The position numbers were made by a program, and so were the translations under genes. A stretch of DNA of 64,000 nucleotides from Ornithodoros turicata. Lineage: Eukaryota > Arthropoda > Arachnida > Ixodida > Argasidae. The DNA lies in assembly GCF_037126465.1 (NCBI RefSeq), contig NC_088202.1:105555962-105619961 (forward strand), read 5' to 3'. This document shows positions 45,151 to 54,925 of the stretch, one piece after another; the stretch's first letter is position 1; the number at the start of each line of letters is the position of its first letter. The notes beneath the pieces are model-generated. The model was not told where the DNA came from. It made no database searches and was given only the letters and a program-made list of their open reading frames with translations.

Positions 45151-46428
45151 AGCTCATTTGTAGACACACTACCCCCACACACAAAAAAAAGAAAAAGAAA
45201 GAAGAGAAAAGAAAACAAGGACAACTCTGGTCAGCCTGCCACATCTATACTGCCATGCAGCATCTCACTTAGTAGTATTGTGTTTGCCCTTCTGAGTAAA
45301 GGCAGCTTGCGTGAAGCCGGTATGGCTCTTATTCAGGTGTTTCTACCGACGTTCCGAACGAAATCATTCGCACGAGACTTGGGCGGTAAACAAACAAGAG
45401 AGCATACATCAAACGCAGCTGATGTCTTCCACCTCAAGACTGCAAACAATAGGTGGGACTGCAGTCCGGTGCCAGTAAAATCGATCCTCCATACATAAAG
45501 AGAGATGAGATGCCGCTGTCATCCGGCTGAGGCTCGCCTGCCTCTGACAGATAAATCTGCTGCCGGTATTCTGCTGGTTTCCCCTCTCCTCAACCACTTC
45601 ACCATTTTTCTCGCTGTCGTCTTTTTCTCACTTGTTTTCCTACTACGTGCGCTCAAGGCAGCTAGCCGTACTCTTTCACTGAATACATGCTTAAAACAAT
45701 ATTAGTCTGCAGTTACATACACAGAGTAGTCAAGTACACACATGCTCCCCAGTTTGGGAGGAGGTTAGCTGTATGAATAAGGCCTTCTGCATTGATTTTC
45801 CACAATGTTTCTTTTAGTTCCTCCATCCTGATGCTCGTAGGAAAATACAGGTCTACATCCGTCTGGTTGTTTTTACATGATTTTTCGTTCATCTTACACC
45901 TTTCATGCCGCAAAACAGGCTGGAAGCCACTCCGCAATAAAGCCCGGTATCTGTGAGCCAACGAAGCCTACCTATCCACATCGAATTCTATTTCGCGTTC
46001 AATCAATATTACTTTCTTTCTCACTTTTGTAAGCGGTATTTGGGCGAGGCACGAAAAATTAAATCAAACAATCTTTTCACCACCAAGCAGCACTACAGGT
46101 ACTACATTTTCGAGTATTACAGACTGAATTCACCATTTTCTCTTGAATTCAAAGTTGCAACAGACACCAACGAGTGAACATATACCTGAAGCAGTCTAGC
46201 GCGTTAAAGGCCGGTATGGGCTTGTTGGTGGCTTATCATGCTGCACGCTTTCAGAACTGACGCTGAAAGACACCTGTAGGCGGACGTTAGACGCACAGAA
46301 TGCTCCATGTTATCAGCACTTGTTTATTCACTGGGGATGCTGAAAACAAAAAGATCAGGAAGCAAATGAGAGGATAAACGGGACAGGGAATTCTACAAAG
46401 GAAGAAGAACGTCGGCGAAAAAAATAAC
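45151..46428. other. no recognisable gene
   Basis: The 165-codon frame 45001-45498 crosses the repeat and an AAAAGAAAAAGAAAG tract and is not convincing. Otherwise unassigned. Confidence 0.45.
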
Positions 46429-46510
46429 AGGGAGAGTTTGAAGTCGTCACACGATAAGATTGGCTACTGCCATAAACAGAACCACCCCCCACCTCCCAAA
46501 GGGGGGAAAA
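46429..46510 (-). repeat. LINE D-family 3'-end fragment
   Basis: Matches 54430-54505 closely in the same orientation: AGGGAGAG.TTGAA.TCGTC.CACGA and TACT.CCATAAACAGA, then poly-C and AAAGG. At the 54-kb site this block is the 3' UTR of a minus-strand LINE (LINE D), so this is probably the end of another copy. Confidence 0.55.
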
Positions 46511-47440
46511 AGCGTTAATGGCGTTCTGTAAGAGCAAGGGGTTGACATTCTGAGCAACTGTAAATGAATGCAAGGCGGAGTACAAAAAGTGTGACATGAA
46601 GCAATCCTGTTGATGTTGATCTTGTTGTTTTACTCTGTTATCCATTTCACTTTTCATTCGTTCTATTCATTTTTGGACTTACAACGTAGTGGCACATAAC
46701 GGCTGCAGTTCCCTTTTTTTCTAAATTGAAAACTCAGAAGCCCCATTTTGGTATGGCGCCAGCAATCGTCGCGTTCATTTCCTTCCAAGAATATAGGGAT
46801 CATTCGAGCAACCGACTGGGAATCTCTTATCACGCCACATGGTCTTCAGTCCTGGTCATGAATGCGGAAGATGAACGACCCATCCATCACAAAATTAATT
46901 ACGTGTCTTCAATGAATTCAACAACCAAAGAGCGCATACAGGAGAAAAAACGCGAACGAGACCTCGTCTCGCCTGTATCAACAACCTATTTAGAGAATAA
47001 AGCCTGTTTACTCGTCGATGTGACGTAACAACTAATAGTCGTCCAATCAGGATCATGTTTTCAACGGTAGCAGCCTATCACGAACGTGCTTTCACCGGTA
47101 GTGGCCATGAAGACAACCCACCGTCGTCTGCGAATGGTGATTGAACGTCCCCGCTTACTAAATGAGAAAATTTGGAAATAAGGCGCAAAACGGCCCCAAC
47201 CTTTCTCAAAACGGATCTTCCGGAAAGCGTCTCGCACTTTTTGTCTAAATATTCGGGTCTACAGGTTCCAAGGAAGCTGGAATCATTTTCGGGTTCTTGA
47301 ATTCTCAGAACGGCGAATTGCAGTAGCAGACGAATTCTGACCATATATGTCCACGAAGCGGAGGAGGGAGAGGAGGCAATAAGCAGGCCTTCTGTATCTA
47401 GGTGGCGTTGCCTGTATACACTCTTCGGTTGTTCAATTAT
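46511..47440. other. no recognisable gene
   Basis: Unassigned. Frame 46726-47028 plus (100 codons) shows no motif. Confidence 0.4.
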
Positions 47441-47588
47441 ATGTCTCGGCACAGTTCCCCCTGAAGTCGGCCCAGGACGCATACTAACCCTCCTGTTCAC
47501 CACTCCTTCCTGCTGTCCTCTCTCCACCTGTCCTCATCTGTACGCCGCTCATAGCCACAGTTGCTTCGCGGCGCTTACACGAAAGTAA
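47441..47588 (+). repeat. probable retroelement 3' end next to the Penelope unit
   Basis: GC-rich sequence with CTGAAGTCGGCCCAGGACGC and CATAGCCACAGTTGCTTCGC runs into GTAA and the (AT)n tract. It has the look of a short retroelement end whose tail became the target for the next insertion. No second copy exists in the window, so this is a weak call. Confidence 0.25.
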
Positions 47589-47608
47589 ATATATATATAT
47601 ATATATAT
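47589..47608. repeat. (AT)10 microsatellite, left flank
   Basis: Uninterrupted AT repeat directly before the SGNH frame. A matching (TA)n lies at 51275-51307 on the other side of the Penelope-like unit. Confidence 0.95.
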
Positions 47609-48161
47609 GGACTTCGCGGCGGAGATTGACCTGCTGCCGGCCAGTGTGCGCATTGTCGTTCTGCATTGTGGCACGAACGATATGCCTGGCTCTGACCCCC
47701 AGCAGGCCTTTCTCCGTTACCGAGACCTGATCCGGCACATCCGATCAAGAGGCAGCATCGACAAAGTAATCTGTTCGTTGATCCTTCCCCGAGCGCAGAA
47801 TCGCCGTCGTCCTTTGCTTGACAGGAGACTGGAGTTCCTGTGCAACGGGAGGGCCTTTCGCTTCAACAAGATGCTGAGGGACCTCTGCCGCCGCAGCCCG
47901 GATCTTTTCTACGTGGACCACGGCTTCCAGCGACTGCCCCCTACACATGTGCTGGCCGCGGACGGACTGCACCCGAGCTTCCGTGGTGTGGAGGAGATTG
48001 CCCAGCGCCTCCAGTTCCTGTTGCCGGGATTCGTCCGACGACTGAACAAGGAGCACAGGTCACCTGCAGTCCCGGACCCGTGGTGGCCAACGCTGAAGGA
48101 GGCGGACATGCTGGAGGCTAGGACACCAGCTGCACGAAGGAACGGAGGACGGACGGACTGA
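47607..48161 (+). CDS. SGNH/GDSL hydrolase domain, 5'-truncated, upstream of the Penelope-like ORF
   Basis: A 184-codon frame. Two of the four SGNH blocks are clear: IVVLHCGTNDM (block III, GxND, residues 18-28) and DGLHPSFRGVEEI (block V, with catalytic Asp119 and His122). Block I with the catalytic Ser and most of the N-terminal fold are missing. The ATG is made of AT from the microsatellite plus the first base of the insert, so it is a junction artefact and the real N-terminus was cut off. SGNH domains are known as accessory domains in some retroelements (ORF1 of CR1 LINEs; giant Penelope-like elements of rotifers). The frame ends in TGA followed by CTA and stays open beyond it straight into the Penelope-like ORF. 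As it stands it cannot be catalytically complete. Confidence 0.8.
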   Translation: MDFAAEIDLLPASVRIVVLHCGTNDMPGSDPQQAFLRYRDLIRHIRSRGSIDKVICSLILPRAQNRRRPLLDRRLEFLCNGRAFRFNKMLRDLCRRSPDLFYVDHGFQRLPPTHVLAADGLHPSFRGVEEIAQRLQFLLPGFVRRLNKEHRSPAVPDPWWPTLKEADMLEARTPAARRNGGRTD

Positions 48162-48242
48162 CTAACCGCCGGTGAGTCCACTTCAGTTTACCCCCAGCTC
48201 GCATCCGCTTCCAGCACCCCCGAATTTTTTAAACTTAGAAAA
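48159..48242 (+). promoter_or_regulatory. in-frame UGA-CUA junction, possible stop readthrough
   Basis: The SGNH stop codon is TGA, immediately followed by CTA, the best-known leaky stop context in eukaryotes. After it the same frame continues without another stop (TAGEST..., then FFKLRKLADKL) into the RT-GIY-YIG ORF, whose first 28 codons lack an ATG. A donor-like CGGTGAGT (48170-48177) lies just after the stop, but the next AG is too near for an intron. Alternatives are a single nonsense mutation in a former fusion, or reinitiation downstream. Confidence 0.45.
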
Positions 48243-50891
48243 TTGGCAGACAAGCTTACGAGATTCGAATCGCACCTCGACATGCTAGAAACTTACAATG
48301 AGAACAAGTCATTCCCCAAAGGTCTACAAATTAAGGTCAGGCCCACATTCCAACTACACGCAGAAGAGCACGTACTTTGGGAGAAGGTCCTTGAACAGGC
48401 CAGTCTGAACCTTACCGAAATTCTACTATCCCATTGTCGCAGTACAGTAAATGATCTAAGTGAGGAGCTCGCAGTAGCTACTAGTACATCACAAATTTCG
48501 GATCATCACCGAAAGGAGTTGGACCATTTCATTCAAAAGAAAAAGAATCACTTAACCGTAAGGAAACAGAAGAAGTTAGCCCGCGATGATATACCCCTGC
48601 CGAATGACACCGCAGTGACTGCGCCTCCCACTGCAAATCCCGTAGATACAGCACCCGACCCCCAACCGACACCCATTGCTCCCGCTGCAAGTCACGTAAA
48701 AAATAATGTCGTGAATTTATCATCCGCAACCCTCACTGACCACGAACTCTCGCTTCTTAATCGGGGGCTGTCCTTCTGTCCAAACGGTGATCTGTACAAC
48801 GAATATCAGCTTCATTTGGATTTAGATAACTTCGCAAGACAGTTGCGTCTCAAAGAATATTTTCATGACAAAGCCAGCTCATCGCGAAACCAATTCGGAG
48901 CCCCGTCAAATTTCACTCCTGATTCGAACCGAGAAAAAGCTTTAGATATGTACATCAAAGCTGTTCAAAGGGATATCCTGCGAGCCTATCAAAATTCTGA
49001 CCGCGGTGCAGTGAAACCTAACCTTACTAAAGCGGAGCATGACAGTATCTCAGCCTTAAAGCAGCGCAGTGATATAGTAATCAAAAAAGCAGACAAAGGT
49101 GGTGCCCTAGTAATCATGGACAAGGAAACCTATATCGCAGAAGGAATGCGGCAGCTCGGTTGCCAAACATTCTACAGGCCCCTAGAAAATGATCCCACCA
49201 ATGACATCAGCACCAAGATCACAAAAACCTTAAAGGGATTGAAGGTCAGTAAGAAAATCGACGATAACCTATTCGAGTACCTTCTGCCACACGACCCCAA
49301 ACCAGGCCGATTTTACATGCTCCCTAAAATTCATAAGCCAGGAAATCCCGGTCGCCCCATAGTATCTTCGAATGGCACATCAACCGAAAAAATCTCCACG
49401 TTCGTTGACCACCTCCTCAAAGACATCCCCCCAAAATTCCCGTCATACATAAAGGATACGAACCATTTCCTCCAAATAATTTCGGATATCGAAGTCCCGA
49501 CCGGTTCCCTGCTTGTAACACTCGATGTTACCTCATTGTACACCAATATTCCTCATGATGACGGCATCTATGCCACTGTCGTAGCATATGAAAAATTTTC
49601 CGAAAAACCGTACGACTCTGCTGTCGTAGAAACACTAATTTCTCTAATACTCACATGTAATAATTTTGAATTTGACAACAGGCATTACATTCAAATTAAC
49701 GGCACAGCCATGGGCACGAAAATGGCCCCAAATTACGCGAATATCTTTATGGGTGATCTAGAAGGACGGTTCCTTAGCACCTGTCAACTTAAACCCCTAA
49801 TTTTTAAGCGCTTTTTGGACGACATATTCATGCTGTGGCCACATTCTGAAGACTCGCTTCTGTCTTTCATTGAAAACTTCGGTAACATGCACCCCACAAT
49901 ACAATTCACTCACGCTTATTCTAGAGAGAGCATAGATTTTCTAGATGTCCATATAGGCATATCCAATGGCACCCTCGTAACAAATCTGTACCGAAAACCG
50001 ACTGACTCCCAACAGTACCTATCATTTCACAGCTGCCATCCCCGACATACAAAATTGGCCATCCCGTATAGTCAGGCCCTCCGCTACCGGCGCATTTGTT
50101 CCCAAGAGGACGAGCTGGACGCAAACCTTAACGATCTTCAAAACACGCTGGTCAGCCGAAACTTCCCCCAGGATCTCGTGAAGGACGCGATATGTAGAGC
50201 CCGCCGTTCTAATCGCAGTGAACTTCTAAAAAACTCAACACGCCCCGAACGCCCCAAGCGGGTTAATCTTACAGTCACCTTCAATGGCGCGATCCCTAAC
50301 CTTAAAAACATACTGAAACGTCATCACCCAATTTTAACACAGTCGCAGCGCCTTGGAGAAATATTCCCAGAACCGCCACGCATAGCATATCGTCGTGCAA
50401 GAAATCTTCAAGACCACTTAGTCAACGCAAAAGTCAATAAGCCACCTCCTACAACCGAAGGCTGCCACCCATGCAACGGACGAAGATGCCAAATTTGTAT
50501 TGTAATGCAGACTGCAGACAGGGTACAAAGCACAAACAGCAACTTCCAAGTAAAAATCAAAACTACTTCTGACTGCAACTCATCCAACGTAGTATATCTA
50601 TTGGAATGCAACGCATGCAAAGCACAATATATCGGCCAAACTACAACATCATTCCGAATTCGTTTTAATAATCACAGGTCCGATATTACAAAGAAACCAA
50701 ATCTCCCTGTGTCGCGTCATTTCAATCAAACCGGCCACTCATTCAAAGACATCCACGTGTACATCTTACAATCTGGTTTCCCCTCAGACCGTAGCAGGCA
50801 ACAACGTGAATCATTCCTAATCCACAAATTCCAGTCCACGATAAACGAAGACCCCGGCGTATTGTCTACAGTTCGCAGCCTTAGCTCCTAG
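48243..50891 (+). CDS. Penelope-like element polyprotein (RT plus GIY-YIG endonuclease)
   Basis: An 882-codon uninterrupted frame, long enough for the full protein. N-terminal region to about residue 270 (KADKGGALVIMDKETY at about 279); GRFYMLPKIHKPGNPGRPIV (about 357); RT box A LVTLDVTSLYTNI with Asp428; AMGTKMAPNYANIFMGD (about 495); box C RFLDDIFMLW with Asp526-Asp527; IDFLDVHIGI (about 563). Then a Cys-rich linker CHPCNGRRCQIC (about 741) and a GIY-YIG nuclease: VYLLEC (784), YIGQTT (796-801), an Arg/His pair in RIRFNNHRSDI, and catalytic Glu856 in ESFLIHKFQ. All key residues are present, which is unusual for this window. No ATG opens the frame; it starts at TTG only by convention and is continuous upstream to the SGNH stop. 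The group is Poseidon/Neptune-like by its Cys linker (inference). Confidence 0.95.
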   Translation: MADKLTRFESHLDMLETYNENKSFPKGLQIKVRPTFQLHAEEHVLWEKVLEQASLNLTEILLSHCRSTVNDLSEELAVATSTSQISDHHRKELDHFIQKKKNHLTVRKQKKLARDDIPLPNDTAVTAPPTANPVDTAPDPQPTPIAPAASHVKNNVVNLSSATLTDHELSLLNRGLSFCPNGDLYNEYQLHLDLDNFARQLRLKEYFHDKASSSRNQFGAPSNFTPDSNREKALDMYIKAVQRDILRAYQNSDRGAVKPNLTKAEHDSISALKQRSDIVIKKADKGGALVIMDKETYIAEGMRQLGCQTFYRPLENDPTNDISTKITKTLKGLKVSKKIDDNLFEYLLPHDPKPGRFYMLPKIHKPGNPGRPIVSSNGTSTEKISTFVDHLLKDIPPKFPSYIKDTNHFLQIISDIEVPTGSLLVTLDVTSLYTNIPHDDGIYATVVAYEKFSEKPYDSAVVETLISLILTCNNFEFDNRHYIQINGTAMGTKMAPNYANIFMGDLEGRFLSTCQLKPLIFKRFLDDIFMLWPHSEDSLLSFIENFGNMHPTIQFTHAYSRESIDFLDVHIGISNGTLVTNLYRKPTDSQQYLSFHSCHPRHTKLAIPYSQALRYRRICSQEDELDANLNDLQNTLVSRNFPQDLVKDAICRARRSNRSELLKNSTRPERPKRVNLTVTFNGAIPNLKNILKRHHPILTQSQRLGEIFPEPPRIAYRRARNLQDHLVNAKVNKPPPTTEGCHPCNGRRCQICIVMQTADRVQSTNSNFQVKIKTTSDCNSSNVVYLLECNACKAQYIGQTTTSFRIRFNNHRSDITKKPNLPVSRHFNQTGHSFKDIHVYILQSGFPSDRSRQQRESFLIHKFQSTINEDPGVLSTVRSLSS

Positions 50892-51094
50892 ACCAAGTCC
50901 CCCGACCCTCTTTCGTTCTTTCTGCCGTATCTCTCTTATCTTTTCAGGTTTATCAGACGACCAAGGAGTACTCTCCTGGAAGACAGCCAACGCTCCTGCA
51001 AGTGCTCAATGGACCATTAGCAACAACGCTCCTGCAACATCACCAACCCCGCTCCACGTGCACTGTTCCCCTCTCATTTTCCCCCTTTCCCTTG

Positions 51095-51102
51095 TATATA
51101 AG
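51095..51102 (+). promoter_or_regulatory. TATA box in the Penelope-like pLTR
   Basis: TATATAAG after a CT-rich stretch. About 30 bases downstream (near 51125) the hammerhead-like motif begins, the spacing expected if the RNA starts at the ribozyme. Confidence 0.5.
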
Positions 51103-51120
51103 CCCTTGTCACCTATTTCC

Positions 51121-51175
51121 AAGTTTAGTTCTGTTGAAGGCAGCGCTGACTGCCGAAACGTCGACCCCTAACTGT
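51121..51175 (+). ncRNA. hammerhead-ribozyme-like motif
   Basis: CTGTTGA (51131-51137), then A, stem II GGCAG/CTGCC (51139-51143 with 51150-51154, loop CGCTGA), GAAA (51155-51158), then CGTC ending at 51162 as the cleavage triplet. Stem III would be only AC/GU, the minimal form reported for hammerheads in Penelope-like elements. Stem I can form between AGTTTAGTT and GACCCCTAACT with a small internal loop. It differs from the canonical core CUGANGA at one position (A6 to U), and there is an extra A before stem II, so activity is uncertain. Confidence 0.5.
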
Positions 51176-51271
51176 AAATTTATTCCTAGCGCCCCTTTAA
51201 TTATTAATGTAATAAAAGTAGCAAGTGTTTTTAACCCTTATACGGCCTCCCAAGTCTCTTCATTACTTGTA

Positions 51272-51274
<3 letters not shown>

Positions 51275-51307
<33 letters not shown>
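51275..51307. repeat. (TA)n microsatellite, right flank
   Basis: Thirty-three bases of TA repeat at the 3' border of the Penelope-like unit, mirroring the left (AT)10. Confidence 0.95.
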
Positions 51308-51308
<1 letters not shown>

Positions 51309-51313
<5 letters not shown>

Positions 51314-51495
51314 CACCAATTCGCCAGAATTTCCACTGTTGCCTTCCGTGTTTCCCTCCAAAAGGTCACCTTTCCATCGTCATCCCTTTCTGGTCCCTAC
51401 CACAAGCGCAATGGGGCAGTGTACCGGCATAACGGCCGTGAATGACCCACCACATCATCATCCCATTTATGTGTGTGTATGTGTGTGTTCCTTCC
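51309..51495 (+). mobile_element. LINE B-family 3' end with GT-rich tail
   Basis: Shares with the 3' UTR of LINE B (27.1-27.3 kb, reverse strand) the blocks GCAATGGGGCAGTGT, CCATAACG/GGCATAACGGCCGTGAATGA, and CATCATCCCATTTATGTGTG followed by TATGTGTGTG. It has no coding part, so it is a heavily 5'-truncated copy. Confidence 0.7.
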
Positions 51496-52831
51496 AAAGT
51501 TTCCTTCCGTGCGTTTCTATCTGTTAGTTTAGCGTAGATTTGAGACTTACGTCTTTTTTTACTTCTGCCTCGAACTCAACGTGGAACGAGGATGTATTTA
51601 TATCTCGGCACCTGGGTATCCTGCTCTTGACGAAAAATAAAAGCAAACGTTAGCGCGAGGTATTAATTCAGGGGGTCCCTAAGAGATGGCTGTTCATTTT
51701 CTGCTTCAGGGGAGGGGGTAATGTAATGAACGACAACGACGACGATAGATTAAGATAGTGCCATTAAATCATCATATCCATCTTCACGCTGCGCTGTCCG
51801 TATCAATATGTACGCAAAGCGTTCAGCACGAGTGAAGCGAAAGTAGGCGCATATAGGGAGAAGCAAACACTTGCGTTGTGAACCTAGCACCGAGAAAGGA
51901 CTTACATGGGAGAGCAAGGAATAAGTGTGGAGTGACGAAATGATGATGGAATAAGTCGTCATCACTCTTTCTTACGAGAAAATAATAATGTACATATGTT
52001 CCAGTTATTAGTAGAATCAAATGCTTCAATATGCGCGCCATAAACGGTGATAATATTTACAATGCGTCATTCATCGACATCGACACCATTCTGGGCCATG
52101 TAGAGAGCTCAGATAAGTGAACTATTTTGGCACAAGGTTTCTCGCATCGTGGCATACGAAAAGATTTAGCTGTTACTCACTAGGTCTACAGTACGACTTC
52201 GAATCGCACCAAACCTAAAATGTATCGTACACAACAGCTAGTTCTCGTCCTACGACCACAACGAAGAAATAAGAACATATACACAGTAGCTGACCGTCTG
52301 GCACTTTACGCTTGCCAGCGTGTGCCCACACAGAAAATCTATTTTACCGACTCCGACGTGTAATATGTTCTAGGTCTTCTGCGAACCCGACTGATAAATA
52401 GCGATTGCTTGAACGTAAGGGAACGCACGTCACTGCTCCATAGGATAGATCCCCATAATCCCCATATATAATATCTTCAAAGGAAGCCGTAGGCACTGGA
52501 ATCATTATCCCACCGATTTCGAGCGAGCGTTCTCTTAACCATGTGTTCCTAACCATATCGGGAATCGGGATAGCTCCCTAGCCAGAAAGCGTGCAATGCG
52601 TTATTTGTAAACAGCTATAGGTGAATTAACTTGTTGACGCCGGCATCCGCAGGGTTCTTTACTGAGAGAGATCCCCTCTTTGGCGCGGTCCAGTGCGAGC
52701 GGTGGCGGGTGATATCCACTGCCATCTTGCGAGTGGAACATGGTAAGTTTTACATTAACTTCTTAACATACCCATTACCCCGCTTGCAGCTCTCCAAAGG
52801 TATGGACTGTTGCACGCAGACAACTAGCACG
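51496..52831. other. no recognisable feature
   Basis: Unassigned; no motif-bearing frame. Confidence 0.45.
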
Positions 52832-53731
52832 TACAGTGCTGGACATAAGCAGACTTGTACGTATTTGGAGTATTTTATTTAAAATACTGTATTTTAAATA
52901 CAATTTGCGGTATTTTGGTACTCTACTCAATACTTTTTGTTTTCAGTATTTGTACTCTATTTAAAATACATTTTATGGTATTTTCTACTCAATACTCTAA
53001 TTAGATATTTTGGATATCAGACTTTCAGTGTCTCGTCTTTCCATTATCTTGTTTGTTTAGTGGAAGTTTCCTGAGTCCCTTGGACTTGACCCGGACATTG
53101 GCTCTTCTTGGAAGTTCCCATTTAGAGACCTTGCCCCGTGTGTACTAATCCTTGGCCAGTCAGGGTTCTAGTATGTGTGAGTGTGCCCTGACATGATGAT
53201 GCCGAATTCTGACCTCGCCGAGCAGAGTCCTGTTAGAAGTTTGCTTTGTTCTGCGTCACATATACTTAGTGCAGTTATGTGGTATCTCTTTGTCATCTTT
53301 TTGGGACTTGTGTTTAGATGATTCATGTCACGTAGCGGCGGCCTGCCGCATTGACCAGTGACCGGTGACTTTTTGTGTTCAAGGATAAATAGTATCCTAA
53401 TTGTATTTCAAATACTTTTTGAAGTATTTTGTACTCTATCTTAATTACATTAATTTTCGTGTATTTATATTCTATCTTAGTTACATTCTAACGTTATTAT
53501 TTATTATCTTATCTTAAATACATTTTTGAGTATCTTGTACATGTCTGGACATAAGTTTACGGAACACGCTCCGGCGCATTCCTTCCTCAGAGTGACACCG
53601 AATGACACTGTACGGACTTGCAAACAGGTGACTGGGTTACCTAGGCACGTGTCTTGAGTCCGTACGGTCCCATTTGCTGCTAGCGTGTTAGAATGCGCCG
53701 GATCGTGTTCCGTAAACTTTTGTCCAGCACT
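52832..53731. mobile_element. Tc1/mariner-type MITE, interrupted by a hAT
   Basis: The left end CAGTGCTGGACATAAGTTTA (with the hAT removed) and the reverse-complemented right end AGTGCTGGACAAAAGTTTAC match over about 40 bases, continuing with CGGAACACG and TCCGGCGCATTC. TA precedes the left end. The right border (GCACT then ATG) has lost a clean TA. Without the insertion the element is about 190 bp. End sequence and TA target fit Tc1/mariner-derived MITEs. Non-coding. Confidence 0.75.
52842..53555. mobile_element. non-autonomous hAT (CAGAC ends), copy 1, inside a MITE
   Basis: GACATAAG flanks both ends perfectly (52842-52849, 53548-53555). The 698-bp element (52850-53547) starts CAGACTTGTACG and ends GTACATGTCTG (inverted CAGACATGTAC). 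Subterminal parts are rich in GTATTT/AAATAC words. Internal blocks (GGACTTGACCCGGACATTGG, CTTTTTGGGACTTGTGTTTA) are shared with the sister copy at 58433-59162. No transposase. It landed inside the left terminal repeat of the MITE. Confidence 0.9.
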
Positions 53732-54401
53732 ATGCATCAATGTCTGAGCATATATAGGTTCTGGTCAAGGGTTGGCATTCAGACTGTGTTGTTATAAACC
53801 CGGTTGAGACGTTTGAAGAAGCCAGCCCATGTGGCTTGTCTTCCACACTGATGCCAATACAGAATAACACCGAGCACATACTGCTAGGCTGCGAGTAATA
53901 CACACCAAGTCGTGCTACGGAGTACATTGGACAGACAGGACAACGGTCCTCTTGACATTAAGAATGTACTATTGTATGTGTCTATGAAAGTGACGCAATG
54001 TACCAAGGTATGTGTAAATCTAGTCACAAATATTATTATCATAAAGTACTCTGTGAGTACTCTGGTCATCCGTCTATTTGTAAGCTGTGTTCCACTCTGT
54101 GATTTCCTTCGTTAGAACTCCCGTGGAACAAACATCCTTGTAGTAATCAGTCCAATGTACTGTGAGGTCGACCTCGCTATACGTTTCTTTTTTAGAGCGA
54201 ACGAACCAGCGCTTTACTTAGGATCGTTTTCTTTGAAGTAGAACGCCTTTAAAACAAAAAGACAAAAGTTCCGTGAACGTAAACACCACCACCAAGAAAT
54301 AAATCGCTACTATCATATTGGGTGATTCACCGCTGGAGAGCAGTACACCACCTCATTACACGCGAAACATTAGATGTGACATATGAGAATGAAGTTCAAG
54401 C
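53732..54401. other. no recognisable feature
   Basis: Unassigned. Confidence 0.45.
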
Positions 54402-54925
54402 AATGTTGATGTTGATGAAGAAAAATACTAGGGAGAGGTTGAATTCGTCGCACGACAAATTCGGTTACTCCCATAAACAGACCCCCCCCCCCCCCAAAGG
54501 TGAAAAAATAAGACCACCCACCCACACTTTCGCGATAACTATCGGCCAAAGGCCAAAATCACCGGTTAACGTAGTGTACAATGAATCAGAATCACATGGT
54601 CCTAATAGACTGACTCCAACACACTGCTCTGAATAAATGTCACAAGCGCTGACAAAGCAGCATCCCTCTTGTCAGGTGGCCAAGGACCCAGCACTCTTAC
54701 TAGGTCGAAGTTGCGGTTGTCCAGTCGGTCGAGAGCACATTTCAAGTAATGTACAAGCACAACAATTGAGCTGTCCTCCGCTGTGAACGTGTGACGCAAT
54801 TCGTGTATATGCCAAATGTGGGGCGCGAGGTCGCTGTTTTTCTTCTTCTGTACCTCAGTATATGTATTGAGTTTCTTTGTGTTCGTGAGTAATAAATGAG
54901 ATGGAAGCTGAATAAACTGAGACAT
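54402..54925 (-). pseudogene. LINE D, 3' end of an I-type LINE
   Basis: The minus-strand frame 54925-54602 ends with LDRLDNRNFDLVRVLGPW and then ALSALVTFIQSSVL, which is the same layout as the end of LINE A (LARLDNRPYSTEKVLGCW) and LINE C (LLSFLRAPGL). A degraded zinc-finger-like stretch (VLVHYLKCAL) precedes it. After the stop the 3' UTR runs through poly-G (poly-C on plus at 54482-54496) and CCTCTCCCTAG, and ends in an ATCAAC-type tail near 54402. A second copy of this 3' UTR is at 46429-46510. Confidence 0.7.

Larger units (their letters stand above)
50892..51274 (+). mobile_element. 3' region (pLTR-like) of the Penelope-like element
   Basis: It contains CAACGCTCCTGCAA twice (50988-51001 and 51024-51037, a direct repeat), a CT-rich stretch, a TATA box (51095-51102), a hammerhead-like motif (51121-51175) and an AATAAAAG signal (51210-51217), and ends at the (TA)n tract. 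Penelope-like elements typically carry their promoter and ribozyme in a pLTR that is duplicated at both ends. The upstream copy is absent here, fitting 5' truncation. Confidence 0.65.

Noticed and set aside
47078..47527. 149-codon minus-strand protein
   Set aside because: No motif and lies in repeat-like GC-rich sequence next to the Penelope-like unit.
48170..48214. Small intron between the SGNH and Penelope-like frames (GTGAGT donor, CCCCCAG or TTCCAG acceptor)
   Set aside because: It would be only 25-43 bases, too short for splicing, and it starts after the TGA, so it would not remove the stop.
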